Shown: positions 32,887 to 41,664, numbered from the stretch's first letter. The stretch: 42,899 bases of DNA from Candidatus Uhrbacteria bacterium (GCA_003231955.1 QIKL01000021.1:1-42899); one strand, 5' to 3'. Translations and numbers: made by a program. Notes: a model not told the origin generated them from the sequence alone.

Positions 32887-33897
32887 TTATTTTTTTAAGG
32901 ACTTCCCAACCAAGATCGCGAGATCTGCGAGCCGATGCGAATATCCCCATTCATTATCATACCAAGCAAGAATCTTAACCATATCGCCATCCACAACCTG
33001 TGTGAATGGAAGATCTACGATAGAAGAAGCTGGATTACCGATGAAATCCGTTGAGACAAGAGGCTCTTTACTTACTTTGACGATCCCTTTGTACAACGGA
33101 CTTTTGCTCGCATCTTTCAAAACCGTATTCACCTCTTCCACAGTCGTTTTACGCTTGAGCAGAAAAGTAAAGTCCGAAAGCGAAACACATGGTGTTGGTA
33201 CGCGAATAGAGATCCCATTAAAGAGACCTTTGAGCTCTGGAACAACCTCTGTCGTCGCGATTGCAGCTCCAGTTGTTGTTGGAATGATATTATGTGCCGC
33301 CGCACGCGCACGACGTAAATCTCTATGCGGACCATCCTGCAAATTCTGATCCGCCGTATATGAATGCACCGTCGTCATCATAGCCTTTTTTATACCAAAA
33401 GCATCATTCATAATCGCTGCAACTGGGGCGATGCTATTCGTGGTACATGAGGCATTATTGATAATCTTCGCTTTTTTCCCCGCACCTTTTTCATTAACGC
33501 CAATCACATGCGTTGGCACGACACCACCCTTAGCGGGAGCCGAAATAATGACACGCTTTGCACCAGCTGTAATATGTTGTCCAGCAAGTTCTTCTGTTCG
33601 GAATCTCCCTGTGCACTCCAAAACTACATCAACCTTCATCGCTCCCCATGGGAGTTGTTTAGGATCCCGTTCCGCAATCACTGGAAATTTTTTCCCATCC
33701 ACAATGATATTTTTGGCATTAAAGGAAACATCTTTTCCCCACATGTGATATGTGGAATCGTGTTTCAAAAGATACGCAAGCGTTTTTGCATCCGTCAGAT
33801 CATTCACAGCGACGACGTTAAACCCTGGCTTATCAAACCCGGCTTTGAAGGTATTCCGACCGATTCGGCCGAACCCATTGATGGCAATATTTGGCAT
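32887..33897 (-). CDS. gap: Glyceraldehyde-3-phosphate dehydrogenase
   Basis: 336 aa. GFGRIGR (8-14) binds NAD, and D33 in VNDLTD favours NAD over NADP. Catalytic C151 in NNASCTTNSIAPV and the His in TTVHSYTADQNLQDGPH are in place, with WYDNEWGYSHRLADL near the end. It heads the leftward glycolytic block. A promoter lies about 120 nt upstream and there is no SD at the ATG. Confidence 0.97.
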   Translation of the reverse strand: MPNIAINGFGRIGRNTFKAGFDKPGFNVVAVNDLTDAKTLAYLLKHDSTYHMWGKDVSFNAKNIIVDGKKFPVIAERDPKQLPWGAMKVDVVLECTGRFRTEELAGQHITAGAKRVIISAPAKGGVVPTHVIGVNEKGAGKKAKIINNASCTTNSIAPVAAIMNDAFGIKKAMMTTVHSYTADQNLQDGPHRDLRRARAAAHNIIPTTTGAAIATTEVVPELKGLFNGISIRVPTPCVSLSDFTFLLKRKTTVEEVNTVLKDASKSPLYKGIVKVSKEPLVSTDFIGNPASSIVDLPFTQVVDGDMVKILAWYDNEWGYSHRLADLAILVGKSLKK

Positions 33898-34017
33898 ATT
33901 AATGAATAGATTAGAGACATTCTATAAGTAAAATAATAAGGATGTAGGCCAGCGACGTCTCTCATTGCCGGCTCCATGGTAGTACTTCGTTCAGATAACG
34001 GACGGAGTGTGTACTCT

Positions 34018-34046
34018 AGTATACGCGCAAGACAGACGGATAACAA
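34018..34046 (-). promoter_or_regulatory. Promoter of gap
   Basis: Minus-strand TTGTTA (complement of 34041-34046), 17-nt spacer, TATACT (complement of 34018-34023). The ~115-nt leader that follows contains a GCCGGC/GCTGGC hairpin (about 33952-33978), unlike the leaderless genes around it. Confidence 0.65.
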
Positions 34047-34087
34047 AAGGGACGACCATCCCCGCCCTTTTCATCATTCATAAAAAA

Positions 34088-34720
34088 TTAAAAATGAATC
34101 GTGACTGTTCGCGTCTCAATGTCTTGTGTCCCGTCGGCTTTCTTCACAAGGACATTATATTCAATCTCGCTCGGACTCTTCCATTGCACGGACATCTGGC
34201 TCTCTTGTGGCGTTCCCTTTCCAGTCGATTCTAAAGACGTGTTGAAAAGCACAATGTATTTCGGCCGCGATTCGCCTACAATCTCGACAGCCACGCCGAT
34301 CTTTCCTTTAACTGTGTCGTTGTATCCCGCGTACCGAGTTCCGTCCGCATTTAGCATCCCGCGATCCAACGCACCAGTTGGACTCATTGACGGCTCAACG
34401 GGCACCGCTATCTGCGAGAGCGTCGACGTGGGAACGACGACGGGTATTATCGGTGGAATTACCACTTGATTAACTTGATTAACTTGTGACTCTAACTGTG
34501 CAATACGCTGACCAAAAATATTCAACGTAACTTCTGCATCATTGAGACGTGACGTAAATGACGCCATGACGAGAAACCCCGCTAGAGTCACAAAAATGAC
34601 AATAATCCATAGAATCGTGATCTGACTCGCATGATAACTTATCGCATGAGTTAGCGGTGGAGGCGCCGTGCGCTTCGGATGCTTTGATGTGGAAGAAGAA
34701 TGTGAGATACGAGGAGACAT
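34088..34720 (-). CDS. Single-span membrane protein with a coiled-coil segment, function unknown
   Basis: 210 aa. The Ser/Lys/Pro-rich N-terminus (~1-35) is followed by one transmembrane helix (~34-55, ILWIIVIFVTLAGFLVMASF). A short coiled coil (LNDAEVTLNIFGQRIAQLESQ) comes next, then a Pro/Val hinge. The C-terminal ~100 residues look like a beta domain (VKGKIGVAVEIVGESRPKYIVLFNTSLESTGKG). No known family. An extended -10 TGCTATACT lies 27 nt upstream of the ATG. Confidence 0.7.
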   Translation of the reverse strand: MSPRISHSSSTSKHPKRTAPPPLTHAISYHASQITILWIIVIFVTLAGFLVMASFTSRLNDAEVTLNIFGQRIAQLESQVNQVNQVVIPPIIPVVVPTSTLSQIAVPVEPSMSPTGALDRGMLNADGTRYAGYNDTVKGKIGVAVEIVGESRPKYIVLFNTSLESTGKGTPQESQMSVQWKSPSEIEYNVLVKKADGTQDIETRTVTIHF

Positions 34721-34747
34721 AGAATTTTGAAATGAAAAATTTATTCA

Positions 34748-34756
34748 AGTATAGCA
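34748..34756 (-). promoter_or_regulatory. Extended -10 of the 34088-34720 gene
   Basis: Minus-strand TGC followed by TATACT (complement of 34748-34753), giving a short leader of about 20 nt. Divergent from the antiporter promoter. Confidence 0.55.
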
Positions 34757-34793
34757 CACACTGTTCGTGTCCTGAAATTATCAGGTTCTCATG

Positions 34794-34802
34794 TGTTACA
34801 AT
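34794..34802 (+). promoter_or_regulatory. Extended -10 of the antiporter gene
   Basis: TGT followed by TACAAT (34797-34802), 6 nt before the ATG at 34809: leaderless geometry. Confidence 0.6.
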
Positions 34803-34808
34803 TCGAAC

Positions 34809-35768
34809 ATGCTCGATGTCGTCTTACTCTTAATTGGCGCTCTCATCTTAACCAAATCATCTGGCTGGATGATTGAAAATTCGCTCATCCTCGGTAAGGC
34901 GTTGCGGCTTTCTCCTACAACTGTCGGGCTCACAATCATTGCATTCGGAACATCGGCGCCAGAACTCTCGATTAATGTCCTCGGAAGCATCCAAGGACTA
35001 CAAGGGATGGTATTGGGAAATGTCATTGGCAGCGATATCGCAAATATTCTCTTAGTACTTGGCATCGCAGCTCTTCTCCGAACGATCCCCATTAATCATC
35101 TTGTCATAAAACTTGGTATTCCCCTTAACCTCCTCGCAATCACGATCATTGTTGTCTTTACACAAGAACGAATTGGATGGATTAGTAACTTTCAAGGGCT
35201 ATCACGTCCAGAAGGGCTTATGCTCCTCCTAGCGTTTCCATTATACGCCTATTATGCCTTCAGTCTCGGCAAGGACCATCGACCTCTGTTTCAAATCCCC
35301 GTCAATCGACGAAAAACTCTTTTAGCCACAGCTGGCATCATAGCGTCGCTCGTCGGACTCGCCTTTGGCGCGGAATGGATTATTCAGGGCGCTTCGGGCA
35401 TTGCTCACTCATTCGGAATCTCGGACTATACAATAGGTCTCACGGTCGTTGCACTTGGTACGTCTTTGCCAGAGCTCGCAGTCACAATCTCAGGGGTATT
35501 CAAACGTCAGACTGGCCTCATCGTCGGAAATATCATTGGATCAAACCTTTTTAATTTACTTTTCATTCTAGGCCTCTCCGTCGTCATCCGTCCGATCCCA
35601 GTCGATTTTTCACAAACAACAGATCTTATTATTTTGGCATCTGTAACCGCACTCCTCTGGATTTTCCTCACTCTCTCGAAACGAAAGCAACTCGTCCGAT
35701 GGCACGGTTTTGCACTCATCGGCCTATATGCTGCAATTATCGCCACTCGAATATTTGGAAGTACCTAA
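34809..35768 (+). CDS. Calcium/sodium:cation antiporter (CaCA family, YrbG-like)
   Basis: 319 aa from the ATG at 34809. Ten or so membrane helices in two inverted halves. Each half has the alpha-repeat signature, GTSAPELSINVLGSI...GNVIGSDIANILLVLG (~residues 50-90) and GTSLPELAVTISGV...GNIIGSNLFNLLFILG (~220-260), with the ion-binding acidic residues (PE). It exports Ca2+ or another cation in exchange for Na+ or H+. The next gene, a P-type ATPase, begins 6 nt later, so the two form an export pair. Confidence 0.9.
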   Translation: MLDVVLLLIGALILTKSSGWMIENSLILGKALRLSPTTVGLTIIAFGTSAPELSINVLGSIQGLQGMVLGNVIGSDIANILLVLGIAALLRTIPINHLVIKLGIPLNLLAITIIVVFTQERIGWISNFQGLSRPEGLMLLLAFPLYAYYAFSLGKDHRPLFQIPVNRRKTLLATAGIIASLVGLAFGAEWIIQGASGIAHSFGISDYTIGLTVVALGTSLPELAVTISGVFKRQTGLIVGNIIGSNLFNLLFILGLSVVIRPIPVDFSQTTDLIILASVTALLWIFLTLSKRKQLVRWHGFALIGLYAAIIATRIFGST

Positions 35769-35774
35769 CCTTTT

Positions 35775-38381
35775 ATGGCAATGATTAAACCTCCTCTTTC
35801 GGCGGATACAATCAAACAACCATTCTGGTCTATCCCGACCGAAGAGAGCCTAAAAATTCTTGCGACAGAATCAGGCGGACTAAAAACGACAACAATTGCC
35901 GTACGCTCCAAAATCTTCAGTCGTAATGTGATTATGAACGGGCCACGATTCACTCGCCTCCGTATTCTTGGCCGACAAATCGCAAATCCGCTCATTATCA
36001 TTCTGCTCATTGCAGGAATAATCACCACATTCCTTGGAGATTTACTCGATAGTATTGTGATTTTCAGTGCGGTAACGGTGAACATTGCCATGGGCTATTG
36101 GCAAGAACACAAAGCAGAAACGATCCTCAAAGAATTAACGAACTATATCCGTACTATCGCACGAGTGGTCCGCGACGGAACGAGGCACGAAATCGATGCG
36201 ACTATGCTTGTTCCTGGAGACATCATTCAACTCTCGCGAGGTATGCGCATACCGGCGGATGGACGTCTTTTATCAGGGACTTCATTTGAAGTCGACGAGT
36301 CTATCCTGACCGGCGAATCTCTGCCAGAAAAAAAACAAATAGACCCGCTCCCACTCGAAACACCCCTTGCAGAACGTTCATGCATGATCTACGGAGGAAC
36401 GCTCGTTGTATCGGGCTTCGCCACCGCCGTTGTCACTGCAACTGGACGAATGACAGAAGTCGGCCGTATCGCCCATCTTTCTGCCATCCAACGAGACGTG
36501 CCATCACCGATCCAGACTGCTGTAGCAAAATTCAGCCGAACATCTGGGATCGTCATCGCGCTCTTCGCCGTAGCGCTCTTCACTATCGGAATTAAAGTTG
36601 GATATGAACCTTTGCAAATCTTTGTGATCAGCGTAGCCGTCGCCGTCTCCGCCGTTCCAGAAAGTCTTCCCATTGCGCTTACAGTTATTATGACTATTGG
36701 TGTCGAACGACTCGCAAAACGCCATGGGATCGTCCGCCGGCTCCTCGCGGCAGAAACGCTCGGTTCAACATCCGTTATCCTCACGGACAAAACCGGAACG
36801 CTGACCAGAGCAAAAATGACAATCTCAGACATCCTGCCATGGAACGCAAAAGGGAAACAGGCAAAAGACGCTCTTTTAGCGGACGCAATCTTAAATACGG
36901 ACGTCATTATCGAAAATCCAAACGACGCACCAAAAAAATGGCAAATCTCCGGCAGACCACTAGAAACATCTCTCGTCCGTGGTGCGGCAGAACGAAACAT
37001 CCTTCTCCCCACGATCCGTACCAAACGAACCATCGTCGAACGCGTCCCATTTGATGCAACAAAACGATACTCACTCGTCCTTCTTAATACGAACCATGGC
37101 ACACGGAGCGTCGTTCTCGGTGCACCAGAGACAATTTTAGACTTTTGCACACTGACAAAAGACACACGTATAAAAATTTTTAACGAAATTAACAAACGAG
37201 CACAAACGGGAGAGCGTATCCTGGGTCTTGCAAGCTCCGATGCCACAGGCTCAACACATACATCACATATTCCGCCGAAACATCTTACATTCCGAGGTCT
37301 CATTGTCTTCCGCGACCCCTTACGACCAAGCGCGAAACGTGCGGTAAAACAAATGAGAGACCTAAATGTTCTCACTATTATTGTGACCGGAGATCATCGC
37401 GGAACAGCTGTTGCCGTAGCGCGCGAACTTAATATCCCCGCATCAAACGATGAAGTTTTAACAGGAGCGGACCTCGACCAGCTAAAAGATAATGATCTCA
37501 TTGGTCGTCTGCATCGAATTCGCGTCTTTGCGCGCGCGACACCAGAACACAAACTCCGAATTGTCGACCTCTACCGACGCAGAGGTGATGTCGTTGCCGT
37601 CACAGGAGACGGCGTAAACGACGCTCCAGCACTCCGTGCTGCAGACATTGGTGTCGCAGTTGGATCTGGAACAGAAGTAGCAAAAAGTGCTGCAGATCTC
37701 ATCATCATGGATGATAATTTTGGCACAATCGTCGCAGCCGTAACCGAAGGACGCCGAATCCTCCAAAATATTCGTAAGGTAATGGTCTATCTCCTCTCCG
37801 ATGCACTGGACGAAGTAATGCTCATTGGTGGCGCGCTTATCCTTGGAATTGCCCTCCCACTCAACGCCTTACAAATCTTGTATGTCAATCTCTTTTCAGA
37901 TAGTTTTCCCGCCATCGCTTTTGCTTTTGAGCAACGCGTAGACACAGATCAAAAACGCCGTGCCATACCAAAATTGTTTGATCCAGAGACTACGTTTCTT
38001 ATTTTTGTCCTCGGAGCATTTATGAGTATCGCCGTCTTCGGTATCTATCTTGCACTCCTACACGCAGGATATCCAGCTGGCCTCGTCCGAACCTTTACAT
38101 ACGCGCTCTTTGCAACATATACGCTCTTTGTTGCCTTCTCACTTCGTAGCCTCCATGAGAGTATCCTTACCTACAATCCATTTGATAATCTTCCGCTCAC
38201 AGCCGGCGTCGGCCTAGGTCTTATACTCACCATTGTCTCAATTTATTTTCCACCTCTTGCGAATGTCCTTCACAACGAACCTCTTCCGCTTCCATGGATC
38301 TTGAGCGTTGGCGGACTCGGCCTCGCGAGCGTCGCACTCATCGAAGTCGGAAAATGGATATTTAGCCGGAACCGCGAGTGA
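35775..38381 (+). CDS. P2-type cation-transporting ATPase (Ca2+/Mn2+ class likely)
   Basis: 868 aa. Phosphorylation motif DKTGTLT (Asp near residue 338), actuator TGES (~178), GDGVNDAPAL hinge (~612), and the M4 ion motif PESLP (~295), in place of the usual PEGLP. M6 reads VNLFSDSFPAIAFAFE where Ca2+ pumps have VNLxTDxxPAxAL. There is no N-terminal metal-binding domain, so a soft-metal pump is excluded. Ca2+ or Mn2+ export is most likely; Na+/K+ pumps of the P2C class are longer. The 3' end overlaps trmD by 20 nt on the other strand. Confidence 0.9.
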   Translation: MAMIKPPLSADTIKQPFWSIPTEESLKILATESGGLKTTTIAVRSKIFSRNVIMNGPRFTRLRILGRQIANPLIIILLIAGIITTFLGDLLDSIVIFSAVTVNIAMGYWQEHKAETILKELTNYIRTIARVVRDGTRHEIDATMLVPGDIIQLSRGMRIPADGRLLSGTSFEVDESILTGESLPEKKQIDPLPLETPLAERSCMIYGGTLVVSGFATAVVTATGRMTEVGRIAHLSAIQRDVPSPIQTAVAKFSRTSGIVIALFAVALFTIGIKVGYEPLQIFVISVAVAVSAVPESLPIALTVIMTIGVERLAKRHGIVRRLLAAETLGSTSVILTDKTGTLTRAKMTISDILPWNAKGKQAKDALLADAILNTDVIIENPNDAPKKWQISGRPLETSLVRGAAERNILLPTIRTKRTIVERVPFDATKRYSLVLLNTNHGTRSVVLGAPETILDFCTLTKDTRIKIFNEINKRAQTGERILGLASSDATGSTHTSHIPPKHLTFRGLIVFRDPLRPSAKRAVKQMRDLNVLTIIVTGDHRGTAVAVARELNIPASNDEVLTGADLDQLKDNDLIGRLHRIRVFARATPEHKLRIVDLYRRRGDVVAVTGDGVNDAPALRAADIGVAVGSGTEVAKSAADLIIMDDNFGTIVAAVTEGRRILQNIRKVMVYLLSDALDEVMLIGGALILGIALPLNALQILYVNLFSDSFPAIAFAFEQRVDTDQKRRAIPKLFDPETTFLIFVLGAFMSIAVFGIYLALLHAGYPAGLVRTFTYALFATYTLFVAFSLRSLHESILTYNPFDNLPLTAGVGLGLILTIVSIYFPPLANVLHNEPLPLPWILSVGGLGLASVALIEVGKWIFSRNRE

Positions 38382-39048
38382 GATGTTTCCGCCAGCTCGC
38401 AATCTTCGCGTGATCACCCGAAAGGAGTATTGGCGGAACCCTCCATCCGAGATAGATTTCTGGACGTGTATACTGCGGATATTCTACAGACGTTCCGTCA
38501 ATCCAAGACTCCTCAATAAGCGATGCTTCCGCACCCAAAACACCAGGACACAAGCGTACAATAGCATCGGTCATAACCATTGCGGCAAGTTCACCACCCG
38601 TGAGCACATACGGACCAATCGAAATCTCTTCATCCGCGAGTTTTGCAACACGTTCATCCACACCTTCATACCGTCCACATAAAAAAACTAAACGATTATA
38701 TTTCAATAAACGTTTTGCATCTGACTGCGTAAACATTTTCCCTTTTGCGCTTGTCAGAATAACACGCGTCTTCTTCGCTGCTACGGTCTTCTTTCCAACT
38801 TTTGTACGAAGTTTTAAAGCAACAAGCGCCTCATGAAATGGAAGAACTTTCATTACCATCCCCGCCCCTCCGCCGAACGGCCGATCGTCCACTCGGCCAT
38901 GCTTGTCATGTGACCACTTCCGTAATTGATGAATTTTCATCGTGAGCTTTTTTGACTTTTGAGCTCGTCCAAGAATTGACGCGGCGAGATACGGCTCTAC
39001 CGCTTCTGGAAAAAGGGTAACAATATCGATACGAATTTTTTTCTTCAT
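38362..39048 (-). CDS. trmD: tRNA (guanine37-N1)-methyltransferase
   Basis: 228 aa. TrmD methylates G37 next to the anticodon using SAM in a trefoil-knot fold, preventing frameshifts. RIDIVTLFPEAVEPYLAASILGRA, VDDRPFGGGAGMV, FLCGRYEGVDERV and SIGPYVLTGGELAAMVMTDAI are diagnostic. A Lys-rich insertion (TKVGKKTVAAKKT) lies at ~82-94. Order rpsP-khpA-trmD is kept but rimM, usually before trmD, is absent, as is rplS after it. Confidence 0.95.
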   Translation of the reverse strand: MKKKIRIDIVTLFPEAVEPYLAASILGRAQKSKKLTMKIHQLRKWSHDKHGRVDDRPFGGGAGMVMKVLPFHEALVALKLRTKVGKKTVAAKKTRVILTSAKGKMFTQSDAKRLLKYNRLVFLCGRYEGVDERVAKLADEEISIGPYVLTGGELAAMVMTDAIVRLCPGVLGAEASLIEESWIDGTSVEYPQYTRPEIYLGWRVPPILLSGDHAKIASWRKHLTRGSG

Positions 39049-39077
39049 ATTGGATGACCTATGGGGAATAAATATAA

Positions 39078-39103
39078 CACAAAATCCCTTCCGGGATTTT
39101 GTG
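39078..39103 (-). terminator. Hairpin between khpA and trmD
   Basis: Perfect 11-bp stem CACAAAATCCC / GGGATTTTGTG with a 4-nt loop; on the minus strand followed by TTATATTTATT. It may partly terminate before trmD or regulate it. Confidence 0.65.
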
Positions 39104-39121
39104 ATTTCACTACTTAAAACT

Positions 39122-39466
39122 CTAGATGCCTAAATCTGCGAGATCTTCATCACTAACCAACCCCGCTTCCCCATGCGTCTGTACCTTCTTCTCCTGGTGC
39201 TCACGACGCATATTCTCCGGTTCAAAAATCTTAAGATTGACGCGTGCATCTTCTTTAGCACCCACAATCTTAAGCAGGATTCGGAGCGCACGGGCCGTCT
39301 GACCTTGCCGGCCGATAACATACCCCATGTCATCCTGATTCACATACAGAGTAATGAGGACCCCCCGTTCGTCGACCGTTCGCTCGGTCTTAACATCCTC
39401 TGGGTGATTCACGATGGACTTCACCAAAAACTCGATGAACTGTTGATCACGAAACGCTTCTTCCAT
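39122..39466 (-). CDS. khpA: KH-domain RNA-binding protein KhpA (YlqC type)
   Basis: 114 aa; KhpA is usually ~75-80. A single KH domain with the GYVIGRQGQTARALRILLKIVGA core (GxxG = GRQG) binds RNA and, in other bacteria, pairs with KhpB/Jag to influence cell size and sRNA function. After the domain come ~35 residues rich in Glu/Gln/Arg. It lies between rpsP and trmD, the widespread place for this gene. Confidence 0.9.
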   Translation of the reverse strand: MEEAFRDQQFIEFLVKSIVNHPEDVKTERTVDERGVLITLYVNQDDMGYVIGRQGQTARALRILLKIVGAKEDARVNLKIFEPENMRREHQEKKVQTHGEAGLVSDEDLADLGI

Positions 39467-39576
39467 ATCGACAATGTCTTCTCCGCCTAAGGCGGATGGT
39501 TAATTTCTAATGAGCCAACGGAGGCCGTTGTCTCGTATGAAAAGAGTAGCAAGTGACGAAGGAGAAATCAACAGAA

Positions 39577-39601
39577 AAGAAAAAAGGCCACATTATGCGG
39601 C
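39577..39601 (-). terminator. Terminator at the end of rpsP
   Basis: GCCGCA/TGTGGC stem with the rpsP stop codon in its 3-nt loop, followed on the minus strand by CTTTTTTC. It overlaps the last codons of rpsP, so khpA would be read by read-through or its own promoter. Confidence 0.8.
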
Positions 39602-39907
39602 TTTTTTCTCTAATGCAAGCTTCTCCTTACGCTTTTTGGAGATCTTCACTTTTCTACGCTTATCACCTTCGACAATCTTTTGGTCCACAAACAAATTCCA
39701 AACTGTATCGGAAGTCTGTGCACCTTTCCCGATCCAATATTTGATACGAGCAACTTTAAAAGTCGTCGCTGAGGGATGAACACGTGGATTATAGGTCCCA
39801 AGATTCTCGAGATACCTCCCCCATGGATCTTTAGATTTTTCTGATACGATGAGCCGATACATGGGCTGTTTTTTCTTACCCACACGGCTCAGACGGATAG
39901 TCAACAT
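39593..39907 (-). CDS. rpsP: 30S ribosomal protein bS16
   Basis: 104 aa including a ~20-residue Lys-rich tail. LTIRLSRVGKKKQPMYRLIVSEKSKDPWGRYLENLGTYNP is the conserved bS16 core, which helps 30S assembly. It heads the rpsP-khpA-trmD group. The ~140 nt upstream include a nested hairpin. Confidence 0.97.
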   Translation of the reverse strand: MLTIRLSRVGKKKQPMYRLIVSEKSKDPWGRYLENLGTYNPRVHPSATTFKVARIKYWIGKGAQTSDTVWNLFVDQKIVEGDKRRKVKISKKRKEKLALEKKAA

Positions 39908-39973
39908 GAATAGATTGCTTAACGGACAGGGTGAGCAAAAACCCCTTTAATTGACGGTGTCGTAAGGCTACAC

Positions 39974-40011
39974 GAGCCACAGCATCTGGTCAATACCGGA
40001 CACAATGGCTC
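39974..40011 (-). promoter_or_regulatory. Nested hairpin upstream of rpsP
   Basis: Outer GAGCCA/TGGCTC, inner CTGGT/ACCGG with a CAAT loop (plus-strand reading). It lies ~70-105 nt before the rpsP ATG. Possibly an mRNA leader; no transcription start can be placed with confidence. Confidence 0.35.
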
Positions 40012-40047
40012 ATCAAATAAAAAATCTCCATACGGAAAATCTTTCTT

Positions 40048-40122
40048 TGGTAGCCCCTAGGGGAGTCGAACCCCTCTTAACGGCTTGAAAAGCCGCTGTC
40101 CTGACCGATAGACGAAGGGGCC
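40048..40122 (-). tRNA. tRNA-Glu (anticodon TTC), CCA encoded
   Basis: Minus-strand acceptor GGCCCCT/AGGGGCT (one G-T pair), anticodon arm GCGGC-TTTTCAA-GCCGT with anticodon TTC, T-arm GAGGGG... CCCCTA region, discriminator A and genomic CCA. 75 nt. Confidence 0.93.
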
Positions 40123-40198
40123 ACGCGCGCCAGAGAATACCGAAAATTTCCTTACTAGTCAAACACTACACGTATGCCGACGGTCGCAATCCGATACA

Positions 40199-40231
40199 AA
40201 AAAACACCTCGGAAAGCCGGAGTGTTTTTTT
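40199..40231 (-). terminator. Terminator after tsf
   Basis: Stem with ACACCTCGG / CCGGAGTGT arms (one mismatch) and AAAG loop, flanked by A and T runs, 8 nt beyond the tsf stop. Works in either direction, but tsf is the obvious client. Confidence 0.85.
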
Positions 40232-40238
40232 GATGCGG

Positions 40239-40847
40239 TTAACACACCTGTGATGACGGCGACATTTCGTACCGAACCATACGCGTGATCTGAATCTTTT
40301 CTCCGATCTTTGCGATCTTCTCAGCCACAAGTTGTTCGATTGTCATATCCTCATTCTTTAAAAAGTCTTGTTTTGTCAGACAGACCTCGCTCATCCATTT
40401 ATTGAGTTTTCCCTCAACAATTTTTATCTTGATATCGTCAGGTTTCTTTTCTTCTTTAATCTCCTCCATAAAAATCTGTCGTTTCTTCTCCAACATATCA
40501 GTAGGAATATCTTCTGGGGAGATAAATTCAGGACTCATAGCTGCAATTTGCATAGCCACGTCATTCCCAAACTCAATAAACTCCGCGTTCCGTGCGACAA
40601 AATCAGTCTCGCACTGTACCTCAACCATCGCGGCCAGCTTCTTTGTATGGTGAAGATAGACCGCAACTACACCCTCGGACGTTGTGCGCTCTGCAGATTT
40701 CTTTGCAGCCTTTGCTGCGCCACTTTTTTTAAGAACCTCTATTGCCTTTTCTATGTCACCACCCGCCTCATCAAGTGCATTTTTGCAGTCGACGACGCCA
40801 GCACCCGTACGATTCCGGAGTTCCATGACGATTTTTGCGTCTGCCAT
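40239..40847 (-). CDS. tsf: Elongation factor Ts (short form)
   Basis: 202 aa from the ATG at 40847 (MADAKIVMELRNRTGAGVVDCKNAL); upstream in-frame sequence overlaps rpsB and is not EF-Ts-like. EF-Ts recycles EF-Tu-GDP. The UBA-like N-terminal domain and the Tu-contact segment CETDFVARNAEF (around residues 77-90) are present. Only one core subdomain follows, as in Thermus-type EF-Ts (~200 aa against 283 in E. coli). It sits 58 nt after rpsB. No SD. Confidence 0.95.
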   Translation of the reverse strand: MADAKIVMELRNRTGAGVVDCKNALDEAGGDIEKAIEVLKKSGAAKAAKKSAERTTSEGVVAVYLHHTKKLAAMVEVQCETDFVARNAEFIEFGNDVAMQIAAMSPEFISPEDIPTDMLEKKRQIFMEEIKEEKKPDDIKIKIVEGKLNKWMSEVCLTKQDFLKNEDMTIEQLVAEKIAKIGEKIQITRMVRYEMSPSSQVC

Positions 40848-40905
40848 AATTGAGAAGTTAAAAGTTAAAAAATACAAGCAATAATAAGGTATTGCATACC
40901 ATATT

Positions 40906-41640
40906 TTACCGCTGTTGGACGAGCGAACCGCCAAGACGTGCGCGCGCTTTTTCCCACTCATCGCGACCTTCCTGGCAGGCATGAGCAACGAGGTTTGCGA
41001 GAAGTTCAATTGATTTCACAGCGTCATCATTAGCTGGAATCGGGTAATCCACGTTCTGCGGATTAACGTTAGAATCACAGAGCGCAACGATTTTTACGCC
41101 ACGACGAACCGACTCTTCAAGAGCGGTCTTATCTTTACGGATATCCAAAATAAACACCGCATCTGGAATGCGCATAAGATCCTGAATACCGCCGACTTTG
41201 TCATCAAGCGTCTTGATCTCTTCAGAAAATTTTAGCTGTTCAAACTTGGTATATTTAGAAAGCTCGCCACGTTCCTGTTTGCGCTTCAAATCCTTAAACT
41301 TACGAAGCATCTGAGCAATGACCGCAAAATTGGTAAACGTACCGCCAAGCCAGCGTTTATTGACAAATGGCATACCGCACGACTTCGCTGCTTGCTGAAC
41401 GATATCCGAAGCCTGCTTCTTCGTACCAACGAAGAGTACTGTCCCGCCGCGTTGCGCGACTGATTTCACAAAAGAAAGCGCAGATTCAAGCGATTTCTGT
41501 GTCTCTTCGAGATTAATAATATGGATGCCCTGGCGACTCCCAAAAATATATTTCTTCATTTTGGGATGCCACTTGGATGTCCGGTGGCCAAAGTGTGTTC
41601 CAGACTGGAGCAACTCGGTTAAAGATGGAATGGTTGCCAT
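40906..41640 (-). CDS. rpsB: 30S ribosomal protein uS2
   Basis: 244 aa. LLQSGTHFGHRTSKWHPKMKKYIFG, HIINLEETQKSLESAL, LFVGTKKQASDIVQQAA, FVNKRWLGGTFTNF and VALCDSNVNPQNVDYPIPANDD are standard uS2 motifs. uS2 joins late in 30S assembly and bridges to bS1. Classic rpsB-tsf pair. Its ~100-nt leader is predicted to fold into a closed structure. Confidence 0.97.
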   Translation of the reverse strand: MATIPSLTELLQSGTHFGHRTSKWHPKMKKYIFGSRQGIHIINLEETQKSLESALSFVKSVAQRGGTVLFVGTKKQASDIVQQAAKSCGMPFVNKRWLGGTFTNFAVIAQMLRKFKDLKRKQERGELSKYTKFEQLKFSEEIKTLDDKVGGIQDLMRIPDAVFILDIRKDKTALEESVRRGVKIVALCDSNVNPQNVDYPIPANDDAVKSIELLANLVAHACQEGRDEWEKARARLGGSLVQQR

Positions 41641-41664
41641 ATAAATCTATGCCTTTTTTACCTC

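Noticed and set aside
36389-37375. 328-codon antisense frame
   Set aside because: It is the shadow of the P-type ATPase; composition is Arg/Ser/Val-rich with no motif, while the plus strand has all pump motifs.
40848-41009. Upstream extension of EF-Ts
   Set aside because: It overlaps rpsB and lacks EF-Ts sequence; MADAKIVMELRN is the usual N-terminus.
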